From NCBI GenBank assembly GCA_903813345.2, contig CAIIXF020000006.1, forward strand, positions 24,867,936-24,931,935: a DNA stretch of 64,000 nt, read 5' to 3'. Below are positions 47,239 to 58,800 of this stretch, piece by piece. The notes under the pieces are model-generated. The model did no database searches, was not told where the DNA came from, and saw nothing but the letters and a program-made list of their open reading frames with translations. This DNA is from Owenia fusiformis. Its lineage: Eukaryota; Annelida; Polychaeta; Sabellida; Oweniidae. A program made the translations under genes and the position numbers. The first letter of the stretch is position 1. Each line of letters begins with the position of its first letter.

Positions 47239-47921
47239 ATTGAATTTAGCATACTGTCTTTCAATTTCTTTATCTGGCTTGGTACACTATGCTCGTTAGT
47301 TAGTCATTCCCCTGTGGCACCCTCGGGTCATTACGCAAGTTCTGATATTGCATTTTACCATGGGCTTTCAAAAGAAGCTCATGGTTTTACATAATGGTCA
47401 GCTTTTAAAGTATAAGTACTGGGGTATAGGGGACTTGCAGTTTTTCCCTAAAAAAGCTCTTACTTGTCCTTCACCAGGCCAAGATTTCCTCTTATATTTA
47501 AGTTGGGAAAGGCTTAGTGGAAGTGCATTCCTATGATTCAAATTGGTTTTTGGTTTAAGTTTGTACATCAAATGTCCACAAATTGGGGGCCAGTTCATAT
47601 TCTGTCATTGCACTTCTGTTGTGTGTATGCATGGTGTATGCTTTTTGTTTTTATACTAAACAAAATAAGGAGCATTATGGGTAGGGACTGCTCTGAAATA
47701 ATGAACGTAAGGGACATATATCTTTAATCATAAGTTCTAATTAAGTTAATGATTGTGCATGCATTTTAATAATTTGAACCAATGAAATTGCTGTATTTAT
47801 TTTTAAAAAAAACTTAAATTGGAACCTCACGCAGATTGCACATTTACATGGAACATAATGTGTATTCAAAAGAAGTACCAGTCTTCCATTACTGATTAGA
47901 GTTTTGCATTTTCTTTTTCAG

Positions 47922-48044
47922 TTTGTGTCATTCAAAAGGAATCTCATCTGAGAAAAATTTCTACTCAGCCAGACAAGACACAAAAGCCAAGATCCTACTC
48001 TGCAAATACAGTTTTGACAGAATACTACATATGAAACTGATAAC
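47922..48044 (+). other. Probable 5'UTR part of the B-box/NHL exon
   Basis: A strong acceptor, gcattttctttttcag, ends at 47921. The following 123 nt lead to the ATG at 48045. This suggests a non-coding upstream exon, possibly the one ending at 44200. Confidence 0.45.
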
Positions 48045-50702
48045 ATGGCAACAGATAAAGCTAATGATGAGACTTTCCCAAAATGTGAATTCTGTTTGAA
48101 GTTGGATTCTTCCTACTTCTGTCACGATTGCACCAGCTTTCTTTGTAACACTTGCATTCAACCTCATAATGAACACTCTCGTGTCACCATAGAGACAAAC
48201 TTGAGGTTGTTTTGTGACAAACACAAATTCAAGATAAGGGATGTTTATTGTAAATCATGTAATGCAATTACATGCAAACTTTGCCATATTCATGGTCATA
48301 ATGGCCATGATTCTATCAAAGTTTGCAGTGATAAGGAAGAAGAACTGAAGGAAGTGGCCAAGGAAGGTTTAGATGAGATTAGGTGTAATTTACCAAAGAC
48401 TATAAATTATGTAAGCGTACAACTCATTAATGATAGAGACAGTATTCTGGAGAAGATAGCAAATATGTTATCCAACAAACAGAAAGATTTATCCTTGAGA
48501 AGTAAATCAATTGAAAATGATATAACTGAAAACATGGACCCAAATAAAATAAATACTGAAACACTCATACAAGACTTCCATACATATTTGAACACTCGTA
48601 TTGGTGTTATAAGTGCAATAGCAGAGTTGTACGAAATAAGAATGGATTCTATTGAGGATACAGTTGAAGATATCAATTCCATGTCACAAAGTAACAGTAT
48701 CAAGTGTGCACCAGCTGTTGTGAATAAGCCAAAGTTAGATGAAGAGGAACAGATTATTACTGATGACGATGATGATGTGATTGATGAAAAAGTACCACCA
48801 GATGATAAACATAAAGATGAATGTGAAAATTTGGCTCCAGATGATACCTCTGAGGCTGAATCATTAGACAACTTTGGATTATCCCTGCATCCTTCAAAGT
48901 ATTATATCCTGGACAACAAGTCTGGTCAATTAGGTTTGTGTACTGTAACTTTGTTTAATTTAATTATTTTGCACCCTTTTTGTTTCGCAAATTTGACGTT
49001 TTCAAACAAATGCCAATTGACATTGTCATAAGGATAACCCCCTCCCCCTTTAGTGGGCCCAGAAAAAAAGTTTTTGGGCCCCAAAATTTTGTATTGCCTC
49101 AAAGAAATGAGTTTTTGGGCCAAATTTTTTTGTAGTCCCTCCCTTGTTAATTTCTGGATCCGCCACTGTAGTGCTTGTGTAGGTGGCTCAAATCTACCAA
49201 ATTACCATAGGATAACACAATCAAGACCCCTCTTGACCTTTTTGCATATTTTAATATATAGGGAATAATACAACCATAAGGTATGCTCAAGATATATCCA
49301 AGGTTTGTAAGATATTATATGAGCAATAATAATGGGACATCATTGATTGTCTGGGAGAGAAACCTATGGTATACTGCATCTTTAAATAGTTGTCAAATGT
49401 CAAAATCTGAGGTAAAAATGGTTTGGATGTGTTCTTTTATTTTTTTGTCTGAAATGTAAGATACAGATTGGTGGTTGGAAGGTTTGAAATAGTTAGTGTA
49501 CAGTTAAGTTTTTATTCTCCCAATGTGAACACTTTTCCAGTCCAGTTTTTATCCATCGAGTTCCATGCTGAAAATCTTGTGATGTGAACAACAGTGCCAA
49601 TCCTAACACTTTTGAACTGTTCTAGTGGTGTTCAGGTTAGAAAGGATATACTTATACATAATACTGTATACGTGGTAATTTTGCCTAATCATTTAATTTG
49701 CCTATTGCCTTTTGCCAGGTTTGGAAATTTAAATGTGTGAAATATTATCTTCATAATGTTATCCAATGGGAAGTTTCTTGTCATAAAAAAGTTAAAATTA
49801 AGAAAATGATGTGTTTACATACTGGTAAATATTTCTTTGCTCTGCTATAAATGACTGTTAATTTGCATGATTCGAATCATCCTATTTCATGTGTACTTAC
49901 AGCGATTCCCGGTGATCTTCAATTCAAGAACAATGGCAATCTGATTATTGCAGACTATAAAGCAAACAGAATCGTAGAACTAAACCTTTCATTTGATTCT
50001 AATCACAAACCCTCTACCACTCCAATACTAGAAATCAATGAACCAAAAAGAATTTTGCTGGTTGACAATGATGATATGTTTATCATAAGGGACAAAGAGA
50101 ATGTGTTGAATATGCTGAAGGATGGAAAGATGGAGTATTTGCCCTTTAATGTTGAAGTTGATACTCTGAGAGGAATAGGACGCTGTAAAAATGGTGATGT
50201 CATAGTTACGGATATCAACAGACATCATGCTATACGCTATAACCTTGATAACCCTACTGATTCTGAAAGGAGACGTGAGTCCATTTTTGGCTGTGATGTG
50301 TTAAAATGCCCTGGTTTTGTCACAATTGGTGAGAATGGAAATATTTACATCTCTGATGCTCACGCAAATGCTATCCATGTATTTGATGGTTACTGTGACC
50401 ATATCGGCACAATGAGTAGTTACGAATGTGACAGTACAACAGATGGGGAACAACCAAGACACCTTGAATGGCCTGCCGGAATATGCCAAGGACCCTGTGA
50501 TAGCATCATAGTTGCAGATTTGGGAAATCGTTGCATAAGCATCTTTGATCCGTCAACAAGGAAGGGTGTACGTAGACTTATAAGTGACATAAAGGATGGA
50601 CAACCTAATGCTGTAGCATTTGACCCAGAAAGGAGACGATTAGCCTTTTGCACTTATGGGTCCATTGGAATGAGTCCAACTGTACAAGTATTCCAGTTCT
50701 GA
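48045..50702 (+). CDS. Double B-box, NHL-repeat protein without RING (TRIM-like)
   Basis: Two exons, 48045-48933 (donor gtttgt) and 49903-50702 (acceptor tacttacag), joined TTA-G|CG-ATT, total 1689 nt, 562 aa. Residues ~14-55 form B-box 1 (CEFC, CHDC, CNTC, HNEH); ~60-100 form B-box 2 (CDKH, YCKSC, CKLC, HGHNGH). Then comes a helical region (~100-220) where TRIMs have a coiled coil. An acidic linker with a DDDDD run follows (~240-280). From residue ~297 a beta-propeller of NHL type: GDLQFKNNGNLIIADYKANR, GENGNIYISDAHANAIHVF, CDSIIVADLGNRCISIFD. There is no RING finger, so ubiquitin ligase activity is not expected from this chain alone. Such RING-less B-box/NHL genes are abundant in molluscs and related animals; the individual function is unknown. 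Confidence 0.88.
48934..49902 (+). other. Intron of the B-box/NHL gene
   Basis: Contains the second copy of the dispersed repeat (about 49285-49360) and a tttttgggcc direct repeat at 49071-49120. No other gene. Confidence 0.6.
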
Positions 50703-51228
50703 TTATATAACATTGATAAAAGCTGAGATTAATAGTTGAGATTATTCAATATTGGGAATATTTTATTTTGAGTGGCTCATGTAACTTTTAATTAGCCATC
50801 ACAGACCCTTAAGAGCATCAGAGGGTTTAGTGAAAAACTTTGGGATGATCAGAAATATTTTCTATTTGAATAGATATGGTGTATATAAAAAGAGCTACAA
50901 ATATTGAAATATAGTTTGAGATTTTTATATTGAAAATCTTCCATATATGTTCCAGAAGAGAATCACAAAGTTTGGTTGCAAATCCATGGATTATCTATAA
51001 GTTCCAGGCCCGTAGCCAGCTTTTGCCAATGGGGGTGGTTTACTTTTTAAAAAATTACTGGGGGGTTCACAATATGGTATTGATTTTTGGAATATAAAAA
51101 CTAACATCTCAAACTGGTAAGGTTAAAAAGATTGAACTGGCCAGGGTTTAATGACAATCTCTACTGAAGAAGTTTTAATGTGCTTTAATTCAAAATTCAA
51201 GCCATAGCTTTTTCACCTTACATCAATG
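50703..51228. other. 3' flank of the B-box/NHL gene
   Basis: Presumed 3'UTR followed by a short fragment resembling the ccgtagccagctttt repeat also present in the 3.5-8.0 kb foldback. No ORF of interest. Confidence 0.4.
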
Positions 51229-51230
51229 TA

Positions 51231-52585
51231 CAGGTTGGTGAAAAAACGGCAACCCTGTCACTATTTTCACCATATCTTTGTCACTTTAGGAAATTACTCC
51301 CTGATGATATTTGGCACATATGACGTCCATCATTTCCTACCAGCCTATTATATTTCATGACCATCAGACTGATGACACAGTGTTACAGCACTTAAAACAA
51401 CATACTCCAGTGGCCACTATTGCACTGTAGGCAAACCTGCACACATCGTCCAAAATATCCAGACCTGACTTCTACCTGTGGATATATGCCAAAAATAGAG
51501 TGTATAAGAATGACCTCAGGACAATTGCAGACCTCAAAAGGGAGATTGCCTGTTTCTTTCAGGACATGACTGCTGAAGAATGCAGTCGGTCATTTACAAC
51601 TTGTGTAGGTTTGCCTACAGTGTGATGATAGGCACATCTGGGGCATGTTGTTCGAAGTGCTGTAACATTGCAACTATCTGCCTATAGTCCATTTGTCATT
51701 TTCTGAACGTATAAATATCTAAAAGTATGATGTTTTTCTGTGTAAATACTATCATTGGGGATTATTGGAGTGATTTTGCTGGGTTGCCAAAAAAATAACT
51801 TTGGGGAAAATTTTTGTATCTATTACCATGGTAACATACCAGGTATATGGTGGTATCCAAACGCTAAGTCAATAGTCAACGCCATGTTAAGCGATTGCAC
51901 CCCTCCCTAATCAGCCTATATCATTTTTTCCCCAAACAAAATTTTTGGGCAACCCAGTTAAATCACTTCAGAAAACCCTTATTATTATAAATCGACCATA
52001 AAACATCGTACTTTTAACAATTTCTAGGTTCACTATTGGATGTATAGGGGTGACAAATGGACTACTAATGGTCATGGAATATGGTAGGATAGTAGGAAAT
52101 TGAATGATGTATAATGTGCCAAATAACAGGGTGTAATAGACTAGATTCGAGTAGAAATAATCTACATCATTTAATATACAAAATTCAGTCAAAGTGATGT
52201 CATATTTGAAATCTACATGTGAAAGTACATCTAGAAAATGTGATTTCAAAAATTATTTATTCAACTTTTAAAATTAATTTTTTTGAAAATGTGCATGTTA
52301 TAAAATCACAAAAAGTGAAATATCTTGTATTGGACAGATAATATTTTCTTTTACTGGACATATTTTAATTTGACTATTAGATACATAAGGTTGATATGAA
52401 AATTGATCCACTGAAACTGATGAATATTCAAGTTAAAGGGAATTTTCTACTGTACCAGCCATGTTATCTGACCCGAATGAGCCACCTGTTGGTGAAACTG
52501 ATAACTACCTACTCGCATCTAGGTCATTCCTTAAAATGATAGAGATATCAGGAAAATACAGGGTTGCCATTTTTTGACTACCCTG
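51231..52585. mobile_element. Degenerate Tc1/mariner-like transposon
   Basis: Ends caggttggtgaaaaaacggc and gccattttttgactaccctg are inverted, both followed inwards by aaccctgt; TA flanks both sides (51229-51230, 52586-52587). The plus strand around 51450-51630 still reads RPDFYLWIYAKNRVYKNDLR then TIADLKREI, similar to the last part of mariner-type transposases (D-F-x-LW-x-Y-x-K). The rest of the gene is lost, and stops are frequent. Confidence 0.8.
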
Positions 52586-52749
52586 TAATTCTAAAGAGGA
52601 AAAAATTGAAATTACCCAGCCAAAATGACATAAGATTTATTTATATTATATACTATATATATCATTATATTATTATATGCAACACATGTAAAACATAGTT
52701 ATTATAAAACATAGTTAACCTATCTAATAAAATGTATCATTATAGTTTC

Positions 52750-53033
52750 TATGTTTCCTAAGTGACATCCATACATTCAAGTAGATTTCATGTTAAAGGA
52801 TTGGGTGAAATACATATTTAAGTGAAACCCACCAGAATGTACAGCCTCAGGAAATGGGTTGGGTGGGAGGGTAACTTATTTTTCAATCATTTCCCAATTC
52901 CATGATATTTCATCCAAATTTCATGATATGTAAACTATTATCCATTCCATTCGCTAATGACTACCTCTCTCGAATTCCCTATTTAGAATAAACATTCACT
53001 CTACTCAATAATATAGATGTCACTTAGGAAATC
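52750..53033. mobile_element. Short element with TTTCCTAAGTGACATC ends, copy A
   Basis: Left end tttcctaagtgacatcc and right end gatgtcacttaggaaa are inverted. The first ~75 bp and last ~60 bp recur in copy B, which begins where this one ends. The interior (gggtgggagggtaacttat...) is different. Confidence 0.7.
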
Positions 53034-53886
53034 TATGTTTCCTAAGTGACATCCATACATTCAAGTAGATTTCATGTTAAAGGATTGGGTGAAATACACA
53101 TTTAATTTTACCCTTTACGGTGTATTTACATCCTGAATAATGTGATTTGTTAATTTTTACTACTCCCAATCCTCAAATCTTTTATAAAAAATTAACAAAA
53201 AACTAACGTGGACATCGGATTTGAGAGCAATCTCTCCCAGTAGTTCTAGTAGATGGTTTTCCATGATGTAATTATGAAGCTAATACAACCTAAAATTGAT
53301 CTATTTTTCTTTGTTTCTGTCAAATATTTGCCTCTCAGAAAACTTCTCTTATATTGTCTCATAGTTATAATTAATAGCCCCTTGCTCTGGCATATATCTC
53401 TGTATCTCTAGGCTCTCAAGGCCTTTTATTCATTACCCCATATGGTTCATATTTTTTGCCCCTTGCTTGCGCATATATTTTCAGGCCTTTGGAGCCTTTT
53501 ATTTTAGCCCCTTGCTCGGGCGCCCCTTGCTCGGGCATTTATATCTAGGCCCTCAAAGCCTTTTATTTTAGCCCCTTGCTCGGGCATTTATATCTAGGCC
53601 CTCAAAGCCTTTTATTTTTAGCCCCTTGCTCGGGCATTTATATCTCTAGGCCCTCAAAGCCTTTTAATCTCTAGGCCCTCAAAGCCTTTTATTTTAGCCC
53701 CTTGCTCGGGCATTATATCTCTAGGCCCTCAAAGCCTTTTATTTTAGCCCCTTGCTCGGGCGCCCCTTGCTCGGGCATGTAAATCAAAATATGCTTACCA
53801 CTGCTGAATGTATGTCTGGCCACTTCGAATTCCCTATTTAGAATAAACATTCACTCTACTCAATAATATAGATGTCACTTAGGAAA
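53031..53886. mobile_element. Element with TTTCCTAAGTGACATC ends, copy B, carrying a minisatellite
   Basis: Same termini as copy A (tttcctaagtgacatcc at about 53038, gatgtcacttaggaaa ending 53886), sharing its first ~75 and last ~60 bp. The interior contains an array, 53383-53780, of units agccccttgctcgggcattt, atatctaggccctcaaagcc, ttttattt. No coding sequence. Confidence 0.7.
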
Positions 53887-54050
53887 TATATTATGCAAAA
53901 CATATGAAACATTCACAGTTATTAAGTCACAAGATACCCATAAGCGAAAATAACAGTGCATATATCAATTGCCCATTGAAAATATATTACAATTTATTTG
54001 AAAATGCAAGATTCATAATTTACAGCTGATATGCCAATTCAAACAGTAAA

Positions 54051-54289
54051 ATACAAAAATAGACAATACATGTCTGCACAAAAATAAGTCTAAAATATAT
54101 TTTATTATGTATTTCTAATAATATATGTATCTAAATATGAGATTAGCAAGCTTTTATGATCATAGACAATATAAAAATAGACAATACATGTCTGCACAAA
54201 AATAAGTCGAAAATATTTTTTTATTATGTATTTCTAATAATATATGTATCTAAATATGAGATTAGCAAGCTTTTAAGATCATTACCTTC
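54051..54289. repeat. Tandem duplication of 119 bp
   Basis: Two successive copies begin aaaaatagacaatacatgtc and end gagattagcaagctttta, with only a few differences, which indicates a recent duplication. Confidence 0.85.
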
Positions 54290-54386
54290 ATATAAAATAA
54301 ATTGTTTGTATGTATGAAGCTGTTTGAAAAATATAATACTTTACATATTTCAATACTATACATGTTTTCATCAAAATTTTCTACTA

Positions 54387-54572
54387 CAGTAAAACCTGTT
54401 TATCTGAGCATCTCTCTAATCCGAACTACTCCTCTTAAAGGGAAAATTTTTCTTCATTACAATTTTCTTAAACCTCATTGACACGAAAATTAAATTGACC
54501 TTGAAATGTAAAACCTGCCTATCTGAACACTTAGCTGGTTCCAGTAGCATTCGGATGACACAGGTTTTACTG
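54387..54572. mobile_element. pogo/Tigger-like MITE
   Basis: Termini cagtaaaacctgtttatctg and gacacaggttttactg are inverted, flanked by TA (54385-54386, 54573-54574). The CAGTAAAACCTG start is characteristic of pogo-type ends. 186 bp, no ORF. Confidence 0.75.
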
Positions 54573-54599
54573 TACAAGTAAATATACAGAAGTGCAATA

Positions 54600-55830
54600 T
54601 GACAATGATTGATAGTTTTTTTATCACACCATCGGTGGGATATATAGTCGTTGAGATCGTTATCATGATCGTCCCACTTTTTTTGTCATCGCCATTTCAG
54701 GGAAACCGCTCATCAGATTCTTTTCAAAATTCGCACATATGATAGAGGATATCAAGTTCTAGAGCTTATTAACTTTTGGGTGGCCATCTTGTTTTCTGGT
54801 GACCATTTTGAAGGTTTTTTGGAAAATTTTGTCATCTCCATTTCATGAAAACCGCTTGTCTGATTGTCTCCAAATACGCACACATGATAGAGGATATCAA
54901 GTTCTAGAGCTGATTAGCTTCTGGGCATGCCTAAAATATCATCACTTAGGTCTTCAAACCAAGAGACATCCCTAGAATTTTCAAAGCAATCCTTCAAGTT
55001 AGTCATGTAAGTGGTTTGTCTGGGAATGTGCTGACAAGATTTGAATCAAAATGCCCCCCCCCTTAACCCATCATGCCCTAAACTATCCAGTACTCAATTT
55101 TTACACCAAAAAGCATCTCTGTAAACAAGATTACGCACACAAGACTTAAGGTCTGTGAATCAATAAAATGTTGTTTTGATACCAATTAACATAACTGAAA
55201 ACAGTTAAAATAACTGATAACAATACACAGCAATATACAATACAATACAATACAGCACCGCAGGGTGTGATAAATCATGTTGAATATACATGAAATATAA
55301 CTTACAGGTTATTCAAAATTAGAATCTTCTGTATCTAAATAATGATGTAACAGCAAAAAATAATGAAAGCAGCTGAGTGTCCATATGCTACACTCCTGGG
55401 GATAGGGGTCTATTCAATTTAGCAATTTTTAAAAAGTAACCATAACAATTGCCCTTGCTGAAAACATGCATAGCATGGGATAATACTATACGTGTGAACA
55501 TCCACACTCACCGGTCTACCTCTATAATAAGTGGAAGTGGAATTTATGTATTCCAGTAAGAAATGTCAGAGAACTTCCAATATTGCAAGCTACCCTAATC
55601 TCAGGATATACTGCTTATTTTGCCATAATCATATTTATCATGTAAAATCTGTTAATAAACTAAATGTAGCTTCCATGTTATGTAGTTTGACGTTTAAAAC
55701 TGTTGATGTGTGCACATCTCAAAATGTGAATACAACCTGAGACTAACAATGCAACTCATCATTACAGGCAGCCAAAGAAGGATTGAAGAAATTACAATAA
55801 GGGGATCTGAAGACCTGATATCAGTTTATA
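54600..55830. other. Non-coding DNA with a dispersed repeat
   Basis: The block ataatagaggatatcaagtt-like (gatagaggatatcaagttct) occurs at about 54740 and 54890 next to aaaccgct...tctgatt, a decayed duplication. The remainder to the cGLR gene has no recognisable content. Confidence 0.4.
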
Positions 55831-55833
55831 AAA

Positions 55834-58800
55834 TTAACAACCACCTCCTGTACTATATCCATAAACTGGTCCATAGTGAACTTTCAGCGTTTTAACAGCT
55901 GGCCATCTATCCTCATCAATCTCAAACAGTTTATCAAAGTCTTTTTTGTTTGTTACATCGGTCAAATATCTGGCTAGTCTTTTCTTTAGTTTCACAACAT
56001 CTGCTTTGCCGCGTTTTTTTCGGATTCCCGATGTCAAATACGAGAGTTACATTCGAGTCGAAATGCCAAGGCATCCTTCCATATCGTACAAACATCAGGA
56101 GTGAGTTTAACACTGAGATAAATTGCTCAGGAAGTGATTTTTCAAGCCACTTGTTGGGTGTAGAGGTATAGGGCTTTATTGCATTCACTTCTGGCATTCG
56201 TGTAAACGCAGGGGTTGGTACAGTCTCTATGCTATCAGGGGTATCAATTTCCGTGTCTTGCTTCAATGTGTCACGCTCATACGCAAGGTTTAGAACAATG
56301 TTCTTCAGATGGTATGAGGTCAGAACATCATCGTGAAAGTTGCTGTTATTGTGGAAAATCGCCTTGTAAATCATTAAACATTTTCTCATGTTTTCCTCAA
56401 GTTTTGGGTCTCCTACCAGTTGAGATTCAGCAAAAGAGAAGGACTTTCTCCAGTATATCACGGGATCGAGAAATTCCAATAGAGTTTCAGGTTCATAACC
56501 TGGTCCACAGGAATTCTTAATGAAGACTGGCATGGATTGTTTATCATAGCTTTTATTCACAACATGAGGGAGGCAGTTATCATCAGTTTGAATGTACCCT
56601 GTGAAATCAACATCAAATCGTTTTTGCGGACGCAGGTCATACGTCACCTGAAGAGTTGTGTTTGGTCCATATGTCAAATCAACAGGTTTCACTTGTCGGA
56701 TTTCAATCACCCTGTCAGGTAGTTTAAATTCTTTGATCCAAGAATTCAGAATACGCTCCAGTAAATCTTGAATTTTAACGGCGACTTTCTTTGGGGATAG
56801 ATAGTATTTATCCTCGATCATTTCATCATCATATGTCTTCGTGTAGTGGACTATCAGGTCACACCAACCATTCCAGTTGGCAGCCTTTTCCTTTTGTTGT
56901 ACTAACACGATCTGATTGTACAGTGGCCTCGATGGGTTATCAATTTGGAAAATTCCTTTAGGGATCTTTAAAGGAATCATGTAATCAAACTCCTCAGGGG
57001 TAATCACCTTTGTGTGATCTGCTGTGCTTCCACTCAGAACAATCCTCCCAACTGGATAATTTGGAAGTCTTGTTTCGAAGAACTCCTGGATATTTTTACG
57101 TACTGTTTCAACAACATCCATTGCATCTTTCATTTTTGTGTCATCAATTTTTGCGAATTGTTCGTAATAATTGTCAAGTTTTACTTGCAATTGCAGCATC
57201 TCTTGCTCCATTTGGGTTTGTTTTAACTGTTGGTACCAAAGCGCAGTTTTCACATAGGAAGATATCTGTAAACAAAATAATAATTTAATCACTATGTATG
57301 TAACATGCTGATATGCTAAAAAGTATTACGACAGTCATTGTTATGTACATAACTGGGCCTGTGTCAGAAAAATGATATAATATTTGAAATCTACTCTTAA
57401 TTGCCTTTCATTTAACTATGAAAAAGCTATATTTCAGAAAGATCTCAAAACTGATTAACATTTCTTCTTCCCCAACACAGCCCCTGGGGAAACAATTTAC
57501 CAATATACATATTTCCCCAGATATGAAGGAAATCTGTACTATAGGTATTCGAGTTATTTTCTGGTCAGACGGACAAATGGAGGTGTTCTCTATATCCCCC
57601 AAACATTGTTCAATAGAATAAAAATTATTAGCCCTATACTCATAATCATGGTACACATATGCATTCATTTTGTAAAATTGCAAGATGTAGACCATATGGG
57701 GCAAAAATTATGATTACTTGAAAATAACTTTTGTCTCTAATGTGAATGCTTTTAAAATGTTCATCATGCAGATATTCCTTAACTATACACTTAACATATA
57801 CACTCATTAGGTGGTCTTTTACTCACCATTCTGATTCCCTGGTGAGTTTTCGTAAAAACTTCTCCAACAGATGTCTCTACTCGTTCTAACCATGATTCAA
57901 TCTCTCGATATTTTGCTGGGAGTTTTACTCCTGCCCCCAAGGCCTGTGTAACGTAACAGGAACCATAGAGGTCACAGACAGTCAACTTCGAGCCAAGAAT
58001 GAAGGAATATCCCGCAAGAAACCTCTCCAAGAGATAGTCTAGCACAGTGTAGAGTTGTTCTGTTGCATTCACATACTCTTGATCCTTGGGATCAACTCCT
58101 TTCAACTAAAATATAATTTCAATCCAACTTTCATTTTTTTACTTAGGGGAGGCATCAAAAGTTCAATGTCGGATAGAAAACTAAACCAGAACAACGGCAA
58201 TGCCAAAGCGTAGCGAATCCCATCGAACAGAAATGGCTGGCATTTTTACAAACAAATAGCAAATATCATAAAACAACACACCAGAAAGGCCACCATTTTC
58301 AAAATGGTTGCTCACTAGCCAAGTTGTCATCAGAAGAAATAATATGCTTTTCAGTAGCCACCTCTAAAATTTTTGAAAAATCGCACACGTACTTGTAAAA
58401 TAACACACATAAAAATGGTGGCCATTTTTCAAAATGGCCGACTACTCCCCAAAGTTTTATTAGACAATGTGCCATGCTTAAAGTATTCACATACCAAATA
58501 TGAACAAAATCGCTCCACTACTTTTCGAGTTATAGTAAAATACGTTAAAATGGTGGCCATTTTTCAATTTTTTTTTCAAAATGGCCGCCTTCTACCAAAA
58601 GTGTCTTTAGACAGTGTACAATGCTTATAGTATTCACATACCAAATATGAACAAAATTGCTCCACTATTTTTTGAGTTATAGCAAAAATCGTAAAATGAC
58701 GAGTAAAGGCCGCCATTTTTCAAGATGGCTGCCATGTGCTTCTTTAATAATAATATCTACATTTGTAGCATTATTAATGTCCTTTATAATTTTTTTACAT

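Noticed and set aside
48407-48871. 154-codon minus-strand ORF
   Set aside because: Serine-rich antisense shadow of the acidic B-box/NHL exon.
57010-57288. 92-codon plus-strand ORF
   Set aside because: Antisense shadow of the cGAS-like exon.
57266-57292. Separate start (MIKLLFCLQ) for the Mab-21 gene instead of fusion
   Set aside because: These residues come from translating the polypyrimidine tract and acceptor gtttacag. The phase-0 junction to the GST exon is cleaner. Kept as the main alternative to be tested by RNA.
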